Positions 1-6,658 of a stretch of DNA of 9,987 nucleotides are shown here, in pieces. The notes beneath the pieces were generated by a model that saw only the letters and a program-made list of their open reading frames with translations, had not been told where the DNA came from and ran no database searches. Every line of letters starts with the position of its first letter. Positions within the stretch are counted from its first letter, which is position 1. The position numbers and the translations under genes were made by a program. The DNA comes from Desulfurobacteriaceae bacterium (lineage in GTDB: Bacteria > Aquificota > Aquificia > Desulfurobacteriales > DQVG01): assembly GCA_015661865.1 (NCBI GenBank), contig DQVG01000156.1, forward strand, positions 1-9,987. Reading direction: 5' to 3'.

Positions 1-216
1 ATAAGGAAAAAAGTAGAAAACACTATTATTTCTACTCCAAAAGGAAATTTAAAAAAGACAGTCTCTATTGGAGCTGCTTTATATCCAGATGATGCAGAGC
101 ATATTTGGCAAGCTATAAAATTTGCAGATGTTGCTTTGTATAAAGCCAAAGAAAGTGGAAGAAATCGAGTTGTAAAATTCCAACCCGAGATGTGGCAACA
201 AGGAGATGAATATTAA
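1..216 (+). CDS. C-terminal end of a GGDEF-domain protein (probable diguanylate cyclase), cut by the window edge
   Basis: The first reading frame is open from base 1 to a TAA at 214-216 and encodes 71 residues. They match the end of a GGDEF domain: the strand 'TVSIGAALYPDD' followed by the closing helix and strand 'ADVALYKAKESGRNRVVKF', which is the family's AD-ALY-AK-GRN-V signature. The catalytic GG(D/E)EF loop itself would lie upstream and outside the window, so whether the enzyme still makes c-di-GMP cannot be judged. After the domain only a short polar tail of about 10 residues remains, so GGDEF is the last domain of this protein. Its stop overlaps the start of aroK by 11 bases, so it is probably the upstream member of the same transcript. 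Confidence 0.85.
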   Translation: MRKKVENTIISTPKGNLKKTVSIGAALYPDDAEHIWQAIKFADVALYKAKESGRNRVVKFQPEMWQQGDEY

Positions 217-727
217 AAAGATTGCTTTAATAGGTTTTATGGGAAGTGGAAAAACTCTATTTGGAAAAGAGCTTGCAAAATTTTTAAATTACCCTTTTAT
301 TGATTTAGATGATTATATAGAAAAAAAATATAAAATGAAAATTTTTCAAATATTTGAAAAATATGGAGAAAATTATTTTCGAAATTTAGAAAGACAGGAA
401 TTCTTTTTAATAAAAAGAAAATACAAAAAATTAGTTCTTTCTCTTGGGGGAGGATTTCCTTGTTATAAAAATAATATGAATTTGTTAAAAAAAGAATTTT
501 TTACTACATTTTTGTATGTTCCCTTTGAAAAATCTTACCAATATATAAAAAATGACTTAAATAGACCCTTAGTAAAAAAAGGAAAAAATTTTTTAGAAAC
601 TCTTTATAAAAAAAGATTACCAATCTATTTAAAAGCTCATATGATTTTAAAAGCGGATATTCCGGTTAAAGATCTCATAAAAAAATTTAAAAAATATTTA
701 GAAAAACATAGGAGTTCTTTGTCATGA
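206..727 (+). CDS. aroK: Shikimate kinase
   Basis: Cytoplasmic enzyme that phosphorylates shikimate with ATP to shikimate 3-phosphate, step five of the shikimate route to aromatic amino acids. The 173 residues match the usual single-domain length. Visible motifs, in order, are the Walker A loop GFMGSGKT (residues 10-17), the substrate-binding DLDD (33-36), FR with a following Glu (F58, R59, E62), the GGG turn (81-83), the lid arginine in NRPL (119-122), and RLPIYLKAH near the end (137-145), which holds the adenine-side Arg. All key residues appear intact. The AGGAG sequence at 201-205 abuts the ATG directly, which is unusually close. The start is kept because the family begins a few residues before the first strand. 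It overlaps the GGDEF gene by 11 bases and the next gene by 4 (ATGA), implying coupled translation. The aroK/aroL distinction is by convention only. Confidence 0.93.
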   Translation: MNIKKIALIGFMGSGKTLFGKELAKFLNYPFIDLDDYIEKKYKMKIFQIFEKYGENYFRNLERQEFFLIKRKYKKLVLSLGGGFPCYKNNMNLLKKEFFTTFLYVPFEKSYQYIKNDLNRPLVKKGKNFLETLYKKRLPIYLKAHMILKADIPVKDLIKKFKKYLEKHRSSLS

Positions 728-3129
728 AAGTTCTTCCCTTACTTGGAAAAGAAATTTTATCCGATAAAAGAAAAATGGAGATATTGGAAGAATTTATAAA
801 AAAATATCCAGATGCTTATTTTCTTTTGGAAGATGATATAGCCTTGTATGAGTTTCTTGAAAAACTAAAGTTTAAAGATGATTCTTTATTTTTAAAATTT
901 AAAATAGCAAAAGATATTTTATTTTCCCAACTTCAAGTTTTTTATAAGGAGCAGAAATACAAAACTTTAAGAAAACTTTTAGAGGCAATCCCGGAAGCTG
1001 AAAAAGATAAGGCTCAAATCTTAATTAAAGGAGCTAGTTCTTTTTTACATGAATTTTATGAGCTTTTACAAAATCTTATATATCTTTTTTTAGATATAGA
1101 TATTAAAACTGCCGAGGAAGCTTTAATTTTAAGTCGTATAGAAAAATTTGAAAAAAATAAGGAAAATTTAGAAAAATTAATTAAAACAATATATAACAAT
1201 ATAGCTTCCAAAAATTTTGGGGAACTAAAATTTATACAGACTATTTTTTTAAATAATTTGCAAAAAATCTTAAAAATTTTAAAATCTTTAAAAGAAAATA
1301 TGCCGACTTTATCTGTAATGGCAACAAAAAAAGCTGGGAAAAGTGTTTTAATAAACTGTATTTTAGGAGATGAATATGTTCCCTCTTCTTTAGAACTTCC
1401 AACTCCTAACATAGTAAGGTTCGTTCCTTGGGAAAATGATTTTATTAAATTAATAATTCATAGAAAATCAGGATCTCAAGAGTATCACTTTAAAAAGCCT
1501 CAAGAATTGAAAGAATTTCTAAGAAAACTTTATGAAAGTGCAAAAGAAAAACGAATTGCTTTGGCTGATATGACCGTGTATTATAAAAGCAAACTAAATT
1601 TTATATTAGTAGATACTCCGGGTCCAAATTATGTTGCAGCTACTTCCCATAAAATTCTTACCTATAAGTGGATAGAAAAATCTGATTCTATTATTTTTTT
1701 AATTGATTATAGTAAGCATTTAACAGAAGATGAAATTTCGTTTTTAAAACATATATATTCTAGTTTTAAATCTAGAAAAAAGCTATTTTCTTTAATTTTT
1801 GCTATTAATAAAATAGATCTTATTTACGAGGAAGAAGAAAATAAATCCATTCAAAGAGTTATTGACTTTATCAAAAGTCGTCTGAAATCTTTAGGATTTT
1901 TGGAAAATTTAACTTTTGCTATTTCAGCTAGGCAATATTTAGAAGCTTTAAAACTTAAAAAATTTATGGAAGAAAATAAAATAGATGATATTTATGTAGC
2001 TTTAAAAGAATATAAAAAAGTTTCAAAGGAGTCAGTGAAATATTTAAAGGGTATATTATCTATTTACGAAGATTATTTGGATATGGATGAAGTAGATATC
2101 GATACAATTTTAAAAGGAAGTTTTGTTCCATTTTTACTTAGTTATACCCAAAAAATTTTAAAAACTAAGATTTTTTATCAATCTATTTATAACAAAATTT
2201 TAACTATCCAAAACCTTATAAAAGAATTGGAAAATGAAATTTATCCTTATTTAAATTATTCCGAAACTCAAAAAGAGGCTTTAGAAAAAAAATTAAAAGA
2301 ACTTATTGAGTTTTCAAACAAGAAAAAGCAGGAAGTTAAAGAAACTATTAGGGGAATCCAAAGGGAACTTTTAAAAAAAGCTTTTACTATTATAGAGAAC
2401 TATTCAAACAAGTTAACGGACCTTTTATACGAGGAAATTCTTCATTGGTTTAATACATATAAAAATATGGATTTAGAAAAATTCAAGGAAAAACTTCAAA
2501 CTAAGGTAGCTAAAAGTATAGATGAGCTTATTGTGGAGTATACTAAAAAGACTTCCGAAGAATTAATTTATTTGTTAGATGAGTATATTAATATTTTTGA
2601 AAAAACTTACAACAAATTTATTAGAGAAATTTTTAGTAATTTTAATGAGAAACTTCATTTACCTTTTCAAAGACCAGTTTTGAAATATGACAAAAATTAT
2701 TTAAAGAAAATATCCGTTATGGATAAGCTTGAACAAATTTTAGAGGAAGCTGGACAGGTTAAAGTTAAAAAGAAAGTTATAGAAGAAGAGCAAGGCCAAA
2801 TGACCAAAGAAAGAGTTCCTAAAGTTATAGAAAAAATGATTTTTGGAGGGGTAGATGAAGAAAAATTAAGACAAAAAATTCAAGAAATTTTCAAAGATGG
2901 TTATGAAAAAATTCAAAAAAAGGAATTTGAAAGGCTAACTTCTTTGATAATTTCTGAAATAGATAAAAACTTTAATCAAATTCTTGATAGAATGGAAAGT
3001 AGGCTTAATTTACTTGAAAAAGTTTATATGCAAAAATTAAAGAAGGTCGAGAAAAATGAAATTTTATTTAAATTTCTAAAAAATCAAGTAGATATTTTAA
3101 ATAATGAACTTAAAAAGGTAATTAGCTAA
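724..3129 (+). CDS. Large dynamin-like GTPase with long helical N- and C-terminal regions
   Basis: A protein of 801 residues with a central GTPase of the dynamin superfamily. The G motifs are the P-loop ATKKAGKS (200-207), the switch threonine in LPTPN (T227), DTPGPN (297-302), NKID (362-365) and a short SAR stretch (401-403) at the G5 position. About 190 mostly helical residues precede the GTPase and about 390 Lys/Glu-rich, coiled-coil-like residues follow it, as expected for the stalk of a bacterial dynamin-like protein. The first P-loop position is Ala rather than Gly. From memory, the KAGKS and DTPGPN wording resembles E. coli CrfC (YjdA), a dynamin-like protein associated with the replication clamp, but the overall similarity is low. 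No clear transmembrane segment is seen, so membrane contact would be through amphipathic helices. It lies in an operon, with ATGA overlap to aroK and a stop immediately followed by the K+ channel start. Its role could be membrane remodelling or chromosome-related; the sequence does not decide. Confidence 0.85.
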   Translation: MKVLPLLGKEILSDKRKMEILEEFIKKYPDAYFLLEDDIALYEFLEKLKFKDDSLFLKFKIAKDILFSQLQVFYKEQKYKTLRKLLEAIPEAEKDKAQILIKGASSFLHEFYELLQNLIYLFLDIDIKTAEEALILSRIEKFEKNKENLEKLIKTIYNNIASKNFGELKFIQTIFLNNLQKILKILKSLKENMPTLSVMATKKAGKSVLINCILGDEYVPSSLELPTPNIVRFVPWENDFIKLIIHRKSGSQEYHFKKPQELKEFLRKLYESAKEKRIALADMTVYYKSKLNFILVDTPGPNYVAATSHKILTYKWIEKSDSIIFLIDYSKHLTEDEISFLKHIYSSFKSRKKLFSLIFAINKIDLIYEEEENKSIQRVIDFIKSRLKSLGFLENLTFAISARQYLEALKLKKFMEENKIDDIYVALKEYKKVSKESVKYLKGILSIYEDYLDMDEVDIDTILKGSFVPFLLSYTQKILKTKIFYQSIYNKILTIQNLIKELENEIYPYLNYSETQKEALEKKLKELIEFSNKKKQEVKETIRGIQRELLKKAFTIIENYSNKLTDLLYEEILHWFNTYKNMDLEKFKEKLQTKVAKSIDELIVEYTKKTSEELIYLLDEYINIFEKTYNKFIREIFSNFNEKLHLPFQRPVLKYDKNYLKKISVMDKLEQILEEAGQVKVKKKVIEEEQGQMTKERVPKVIEKMIFGGVDEEKLRQKIQEIFKDGYEKIQKKEFERLTSLIISEIDKNFNQILDRMESRLNLLEKVYMQKLKKVEKNEILFKFLKNQVDILNNELKKVIS

Positions 3130-4206
3130 ATGATAGTAGATGATAGTTTTCTAAGAGAAAGTATAAAAAAAATTCTTAAATTTATCTTTTTAATTATTTT
3201 CCTAATCCTTTTTGCCTCTGTATCTTTTATGATGATTGAAGATTGGTCCTTTTTCAAATCCTTATGGTTCACAGTTGTAACCATCTCTACAGTAGGATAT
3301 GGAGATATCACTCCTCAAACAAATCTTGGAAGAATGTTTGATATTTTACTTATTGTAAGTGCTATTTCTTTATTTGCTTATAGTGCTTCTAGTATAGCAG
3401 CCCTGCTTATAGAAGGTAATATAAGTACTTATATTCGCTATAAGAGGTTAAAAAAAATGATAGAAACTTTAAAAGATCATGTAATCATCTGTGGTTTAGG
3501 AAAAACCGGACTTATTGTTGCTAGAGAGTTAAGAAGAGCGGGTATCCCCTTTGTAGCTATAGAAAAAGATGAAAATGCTTTAGAAAAGGCAAAAGAACAT
3601 ATTCCTGGAATATTAGCTATTTTAGGAGATGCTACAGAGGATTCGGTATTAAATTTTGCAGGTATAAGAAAAGCTAAGTTTGTTGTTGTAACTACTCAAT
3701 CGGATGCAGATAATATTTTTATGATAGCATCAGCAAAAACTTTAAATCCAAAAGTAAAAATTATTGCCCGGGCATCGGATGAGCAAGCTGCTCTTAAAAT
3801 GAAAAGAGTTGGAGCTACGGAAGTTGTTCCTCAAGATGTAATTGGGGCAACTAGAATGGCTGCTTATATAATTCATCCGGCAGTTGTTCATTTTTTAGAT
3901 TTACTTCAAAACTCAGGAGATTTTGCTTTAAAGTTAGAAGAAGTTGTTGTTCCCGAAAACTCTCATTTTTGTGGTAGACTTCTTAAGGAGATTAAAATTC
4001 CAAGTAAAACAGGGGCTATTATAATAGGAATAAAAAGAAAAGATGGGGAGTTTATTATTAGTCCAACTTCTTCTCAAATGATTTTACCAGGAGATATTTT
4101 AATTGTTTTAGGAAGAAAGGAGAATATAGAAAAACTGAAAGCTTACATAAAAGAAGATCAAAAATCAGAAAAGGAAAAGAAAAATGATAGCTATTGTAGA
4201 AGATGA
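3130..4206 (+). CDS. Two-TM potassium channel with RCK (TrkA-N/TrkA-C) regulatory module
   Basis: Inner-membrane K+-selective channel subunit of 358 residues, expected to act as a tetramer. A first hydrophobic helix (about 14-36) leads into the pore helix and the K+ selectivity filter TVGYGD (54-59). A second helix follows (about 69-95). The cytoplasmic RCK_N domain is a Rossmann fold beginning with VIICGLGKTG (118-127) and with an acidic E145 at the end of the second strand. It runs to about residue 235. RCK_C (TrkA-C) covers roughly 265-342, including the GDILIVLG strand (321-328). This is the MthK-like layout. The tail is charged and ends in the overlap with the next gene. The ATG follows directly after the preceding TAA with only a weak AAGG upstream, so it probably relies on coupling to the GTPase gene. 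The RCK ligand (nucleotide, Ca2+, c-di-AMP) cannot be read from sequence. Confidence 0.93.
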   Translation: MIVDDSFLRESIKKILKFIFLIIFLILFASVSFMMIEDWSFFKSLWFTVVTISTVGYGDITPQTNLGRMFDILLIVSAISLFAYSASSIAALLIEGNISTYIRYKRLKKMIETLKDHVIICGLGKTGLIVARELRRAGIPFVAIEKDENALEKAKEHIPGILAILGDATEDSVLNFAGIRKAKFVVVTTQSDADNIFMIASAKTLNPKVKIIARASDEQAALKMKRVGATEVVPQDVIGATRMAAYIIHPAVVHFLDLLQNSGDFALKLEEVVVPENSHFCGRLLKEIKIPSKTGAIIIGIKRKDGEFIISPTSSQMILPGDILIVLGRKENIEKLKAYIKEDQKSEKEKKNDSYCRR

Positions 4207-4852
4207 TAGAGATATTAGAAATTTAATTAAATTAGCTTTGGAAAAGGAAGGTTTTAAAGCTGTAACTTTTTCTAGTGGAGAAGAATTTTTAATGTATCCA
4301 AAACTATCTAGTATAGATCTACTTATTTTAGATATTATGTTAAAAAACTTAGATGGATTTCAAGTTTTAGATATCTTAAGACAGGAAGGATTTAATTTTC
4401 CCGTTTTAGTTTTAACAGCTTTGGGAGAGGAAGAAGATAAAGAAAAAGGCTTTAACTATGGAGCTGACGATTATCTTGTAAAACCATTTTCTATAAAAGA
4501 GCTTATTTTGAGAGTAAAAGCTCTTTTAAGAAGAGTTTCTCAAGATAAAGAAGTATACAATTTAGGAAAAATAAAGTTTTTTCCAAAAAAAGCTATGATA
4601 ATAGATTTTCAAGGGAAAGAGTTGTTTTTAACACCTAAAGAATCTAAAATTTTAGAAATGATTATAAAAAAAGATATTGCTTTAAAGGAAAATATTTTAA
4701 AAGAGGTTTGGGGAAGTTTGGAATATGCTAGAACTTTAGATGTTCATATTCGTCATATTCGACAAAAGTTAGAATCTTATGGTATAAAAATAATAACTTT
4801 AAAAGGTATTGGTTATAAATTAAAAATCGAAGAGGAGAAAAATGGAAATTAA
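4184..4852 (+). CDS. OmpR/PhoB-family response regulator, orphan in this window
   Basis: DNA-binding response regulator of 222 residues. The receiver domain (1-about 118) carries the acidic pair D7-D8, the phospho-acceptor D50 in LLILDIML, T78 and K100 in the VKPF motif, so it should be phosphorylatable. The C-terminal winged helix (about 126-216) shows the family markers LTPKE (149-153), the recognition helix TLDVHIRHIRQKLE (184-197) and the wing GIGYKL (208-213). No histidine kinase is adjacent, which is uncommon for this family. The start lies 23 bases inside the K+ channel gene and is preceded by a purine-rich AAGGAAAAG stretch. The context, straight after a K+ channel, recalls KdpE-type K+ control. 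That is inference only, since KdpE normally sits with the kdp transporter and KdpD. Confidence 0.9.
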   Translation: MIAIVEDDRDIRNLIKLALEKEGFKAVTFSSGEEFLMYPKLSSIDLLILDIMLKNLDGFQVLDILRQEGFNFPVLVLTALGEEEDKEKGFNYGADDYLVKPFSIKELILRVKALLRRVSQDKEVYNLGKIKFFPKKAMIIDFQGKELFLTPKESKILEMIIKKDIALKENILKEVWGSLEYARTLDVHIRHIRQKLESYGIKIITLKGIGYKLKIEEEKNGN

Positions 4853-5393
4853 AAGTATTGAAGAAATAAAAAAAAATAATTATCTAAATGAAATAAAAAA
4901 ATTATTATCTAATCTATCTTCTCTTAATCTTGAAAGCTCCAACTTAATAGGAGTATCCGCATGTCTACTTGGCATAAATTGTAGATATAATGGAAAAGCT
5001 TCTTTGAGACCTCATGTTTTAAAATTTTTAGAAAAGGAAAAATTAATTCCTATTCCATTATGTCCCGAGTCCATGGGAGGCTTACCCATCCCTCGTCCAC
5101 CTGCCAAAATAAAAGGTAAAGATGGTTTTGAAGTTTTAGATGGAAAAGCAAAAGTTATTCAACTTTCTACTAATAAAGATGTTACCTTAAATTTTTTAAA
5201 AGGGACTTACGATTGCTTTAAGATAGTTAAACTTTTAAATTTGAAAGTTTGTCTTTTAAAGGAAAAAAGCCCATCTTGTGGGGTAAACTATATTTATAAG
5301 TTTGAGGTAGATGAGCTAAAGGAGGGTAAGGGAGTTTTTGCAGCCTTTTTAAGTAGAAATAATATAAAAGTTTTTTCAGAAAATGATATTTAA
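4842..5393 (+). CDS. DUF523 / TudS-like protein, putative [4Fe-4S] desulfidase
   Basis: A protein of 183 residues with the full DUF523 signature: VSACLLGINCRYNG (38-51), PLCPESMGGLPIPRPP (72-87) and LLKEKSPSCG (138-147). C41, C74 and C146 stand where the family has three cysteines. In the characterised member TudS, a thiouracil desulfidase, these hold a [4Fe-4S] cluster. A further C47 is common in the first motif. Activity on a thiolated nucleobase is therefore a family-based guess, and many DUF523 proteins have no known substrate. About 34 helical residues precede the domain and are extra to the minimal family length. The ATG is supported by GAGGAG at 4832-4837, four bases upstream, and overlaps the response regulator gene by 11 bases. 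It ends three bases before the 3' end of the opposing tRNA gene. Confidence 0.88.
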   Translation: MEIKSIEEIKKNNYLNEIKKLLSNLSSLNLESSNLIGVSACLLGINCRYNGKASLRPHVLKFLEKEKLIPIPLCPESMGGLPIPRPPAKIKGKDGFEVLDGKAKVIQLSTNKDVTLNFLKGTYDCFKIVKLLNLKVCLLKEKSPSCGVNYIYKFEVDELKEGKGVFAAFLSRNNIKVFSENDI

Positions 5394-5396
5394 AAG

Positions 5397-5469
5397 TGGG
5401 CTGGGCGGGACTCGAACCCGCGACCTGCGGATTAAGAGTCCGCTGCTCTACCAACTGAGCTACCAGCCC
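5397..5469 (-). tRNA. tRNA-Lys (anticodon CTT)
   Basis: The reverse strand folds as a complete 73-base cloverleaf. The acceptor stem is GGGCTGG/CCAGCCC with discriminator A, the D arm is GCTC/GAGC, and the anticodon stem is GCGGA/TCCGC with loop CTCTTAA giving anticodon CTT. The T arm is GCGGG-TTCGAGT-CCCGC. All stems pair perfectly. The 3' CCA is not encoded; a lone C and then TTTTAAAT follow the discriminator base, so CCA must be added by the nucleotidyltransferase. The gene faces the preceding operon, with its 3' end three bases from the DUF523 stop codon. Confidence 0.98.
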
Positions 5470-5487
5470 CTAACTAAGGGCAATTAT

Positions 5488-5515
5488 ATTATATTTTAGC
5501 TTTTTAAAAAGTCAA
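5488..5515 (-). promoter_or_regulatory. Sigma-70-type promoter of tRNA-Lys
   Basis: On the minus strand TTGACT (5510-5515) is followed after 16 bases by a perfect TATAAT (5488-5493). Transcription would begin near 5480, giving a leader of about ten bases before the mature tRNA 5' end at 5469. The spacer contains the palindrome CTTTTTAAAAAG. Placement and near-consensus boxes make this the most convincing promoter in the window. Confidence 0.78.
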
Positions 5516-5521
5516 GATTTC

Positions 5522-6032
5522 AAGTTACTTGGAGAAACTGCTGTTAGTGGTGTTAGAATTCTTGGTTGATATAAAATAAAAATCAATATCTACAAATTAA
5601 TTTTCATCGTATAAATAATAGATCTTATACCATACCATAATATACATTATCATAGACCTTGGACAGATGGTAAACTGAATAAAGAAGCTTCAAATGTAAG
5701 TTATATGAAATTAGCAAATTTCGTGTTGTATCTTTTTTCAAAAATAGAAGTTTGCAATCTAAAGATAAGAGAAGTTATAAACATGGTAGATAAGTTCTTT
5801 TGCGAAAATCCTAATATAGATTACAAATTAAAAGAGTTATTAGTAACACTACTAAATAAAATTTTCGATTTAATAGAATATATTTTTAGCAGATAATTTT
5901 GAAAAATTAGAAAAACCTATCTTGAGTAATCCAAAATTATAAACATCCATAAAAAATTATAAAAATCCTATAAGTAGTTATTATACTGTTGACTCTATTC
6001 AAGCATACACTAAATCTGAAAAACAAAGATAA
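5522..6032 (+). pseudogene. Decayed, unrecognised protein-coding remnant(s)
   Basis: No intact gene of normal size lies between the tRNA and base 6185, but protein-like stretches remain on the + strand. In frame 2, a piece ending in GETAVSGVRILG (stop at 5567) and a stop at 5612 are followed by an open stretch. It runs from about 5615 through HRPWTDGKLNKEASNVSY and a 63-residue ATG segment (5705-5896). A shift to frame 3 near 5880-5890 continues as ADNFEKLEKPILSNPKL, with a stop at 5940. A further piece, including YYTVDSIQAYTKSEKQR, runs to a TAA at 6030. The mixed composition (Trp, Cys, Asp, Glu rather than only Lys/Asn/Ile) and the continuation across breaks suggest a former gene with about three stops and one frameshift. 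The family is not recognised. The 63-residue ATG segment alone has no good ribosome site and could be a small real gene, but I favour decay. Confidence 0.4.
5933..5972. repeat. Imperfect tandem duplication, about 20 bases per copy
   Basis: AAAATTATAAACATCCATAA (5933-5952) is followed at once by a near copy, AAAATTATAAAAATCCTATAA. The copies differ by a substitution and a one-base insertion. The repeat sits within the decayed coding stretch and spans its internal stop, so it may be one of the changes that broke the frame. The sequence is very AT-rich and chance similarity is possible. Confidence 0.4.
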
Positions 6033-6184
6033 AACCATAGACTTAGAAAAAATTTTCCTTTTTTCAAATTTACTTTACTATAAGTCCTTAATAGTATGAT
6101 AAATTAGGGAAAATTTTAAAAATTTAAAAATTTATATAAAATCTACTTGATTTTCATTTAGTAAAATAAAGAGAAAAAAATAAT
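6033..6184. other. AT-rich spacer before the membrane-protein gene
   Basis: No coding signal is seen here. It holds an inverted pair AAAATTTTCC (6049-6058) / GGAAAATTTT (6108-6117) with about 50 bases between, and a run of AAAAATTT units at about 6110-6135. A possible -10 box TATGAT (about 6095-6100) has no convincing -35 partner. The promoter for the gene at 6185 is presumably in this stretch but cannot be placed with confidence. Confidence 0.35.
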
Positions 6185-6658
6185 ATGTCTCGTTTTCAAA
6201 TCCCCGATAACTTAAAAATACAGGTTATATCTAAAGCAAAGGGAAACAGCTTAAAATTACTTTCATTTTTACTAATAACCTTAGGTGTATATCTTTATTT
6301 GCGGAATTTGATTATTTCAATAATTTTTTCTTTTATTATCTTTTATTTTATATCCCAGGATAATAAAAACTTTTTAAAATACTTTTTTATTATTTGTATA
6401 CTTATTTTCTTTATTAAAATATTTCTATTGTCCGTTTCTCTTCTTCCTCTACTAGTAGGAATTGGGGGCCTTATATTTGCTTTAGTTTTTATTTTTAAAA
6501 TTCCATTTTCTATTGCTTTTATACTTCTTGCAATAGCAGGAGGAATAGGATCTTTTTTCTTAACTATTGGAATAGCTCAATTTTCAGTTCCTTTAGTGCT
6601 TATATTGACGGGGGTTGGATTATACTATTTTCAAAGAAAGAGAAATTTCTTTTCTTAA
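6185..6658 (+). CDS. Small polytopic membrane protein of unknown function
   Basis: 157 residues, not recognised. After a polar N-terminus of about 22 residues there are about six hydrophobic segments (roughly 24-39, 41-57, 64-82, 84-104, 107-130 and 133-149), ending in a basic tail QRKRNFFS that would be cytoplasmic. Segments four to six are rich in Gly (GIGG, GGIG, TGVG), suggesting close helix packing. No catalytic or binding motif is visible. The ribosome site is weak (AAAGAG about ten bases before the ATG), so the start is uncertain, though the polar N-terminus reads naturally. The gene stands alone on its strand between the decayed region and the convergent DHH gene, whose 3' end it overlaps by 39 bases. 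Confidence 0.7.
   Translation: MSRFQIPDNLKIQVISKAKGNSLKLLSFLLITLGVYLYLRNLIISIIFSFIIFYFISQDNKNFLKYFFIICILIFFIKIFLLSVSLLPLLVGIGGLIFALVFIFKIPFSIAFILLAIAGGIGSFFLTIGIAQFSVPLVLILTGVGLYYFQRKRNFFS

Noticed and set aside
1056..1412. 118-residue minus-strand frame inside the GTPase gene
   Set aside because: It is the reverse of the strongly supported GTPase coding sequence, rich in Phe/Ser/Lys as expected for an antisense shadow, with no motif.
3126..3311. 61-residue minus-strand frame opposite the K+ channel start
   Set aside because: It covers the reverse of the first membrane helix and selectivity filter; the + strand gene is certain.
5227..5454. 75-residue reading frame on the minus strand containing GSSPAQPT
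   Set aside because: It reads through the tRNA-Lys gene and the reverse of DUF523. The GSSPAQPT-like peptide is the usual false translation of a tRNA T-arm.
5470..5490. Possible terminator hairpin GCCCCTAACTAAGGGC beyond the tRNA
   Set aside because: The stem has only four pairs, uses bases of the tRNA acceptor end, and is followed by AATTATATT rather than a clean T-run.
5933..5972. Possible CRISPR repeats from the two ATTATAAA-TCC copies
   Set aside because: Only two imperfect, directly abutting copies with no spacers between them.
5397..6184. tRNA-Lys as attachment site of an integrated element
   Set aside because: No duplicate of the tRNA 3' end, no integrase, and the gene-poor stretch lies on the 5' side of the tRNA, whereas most integrations are at the 3' end.
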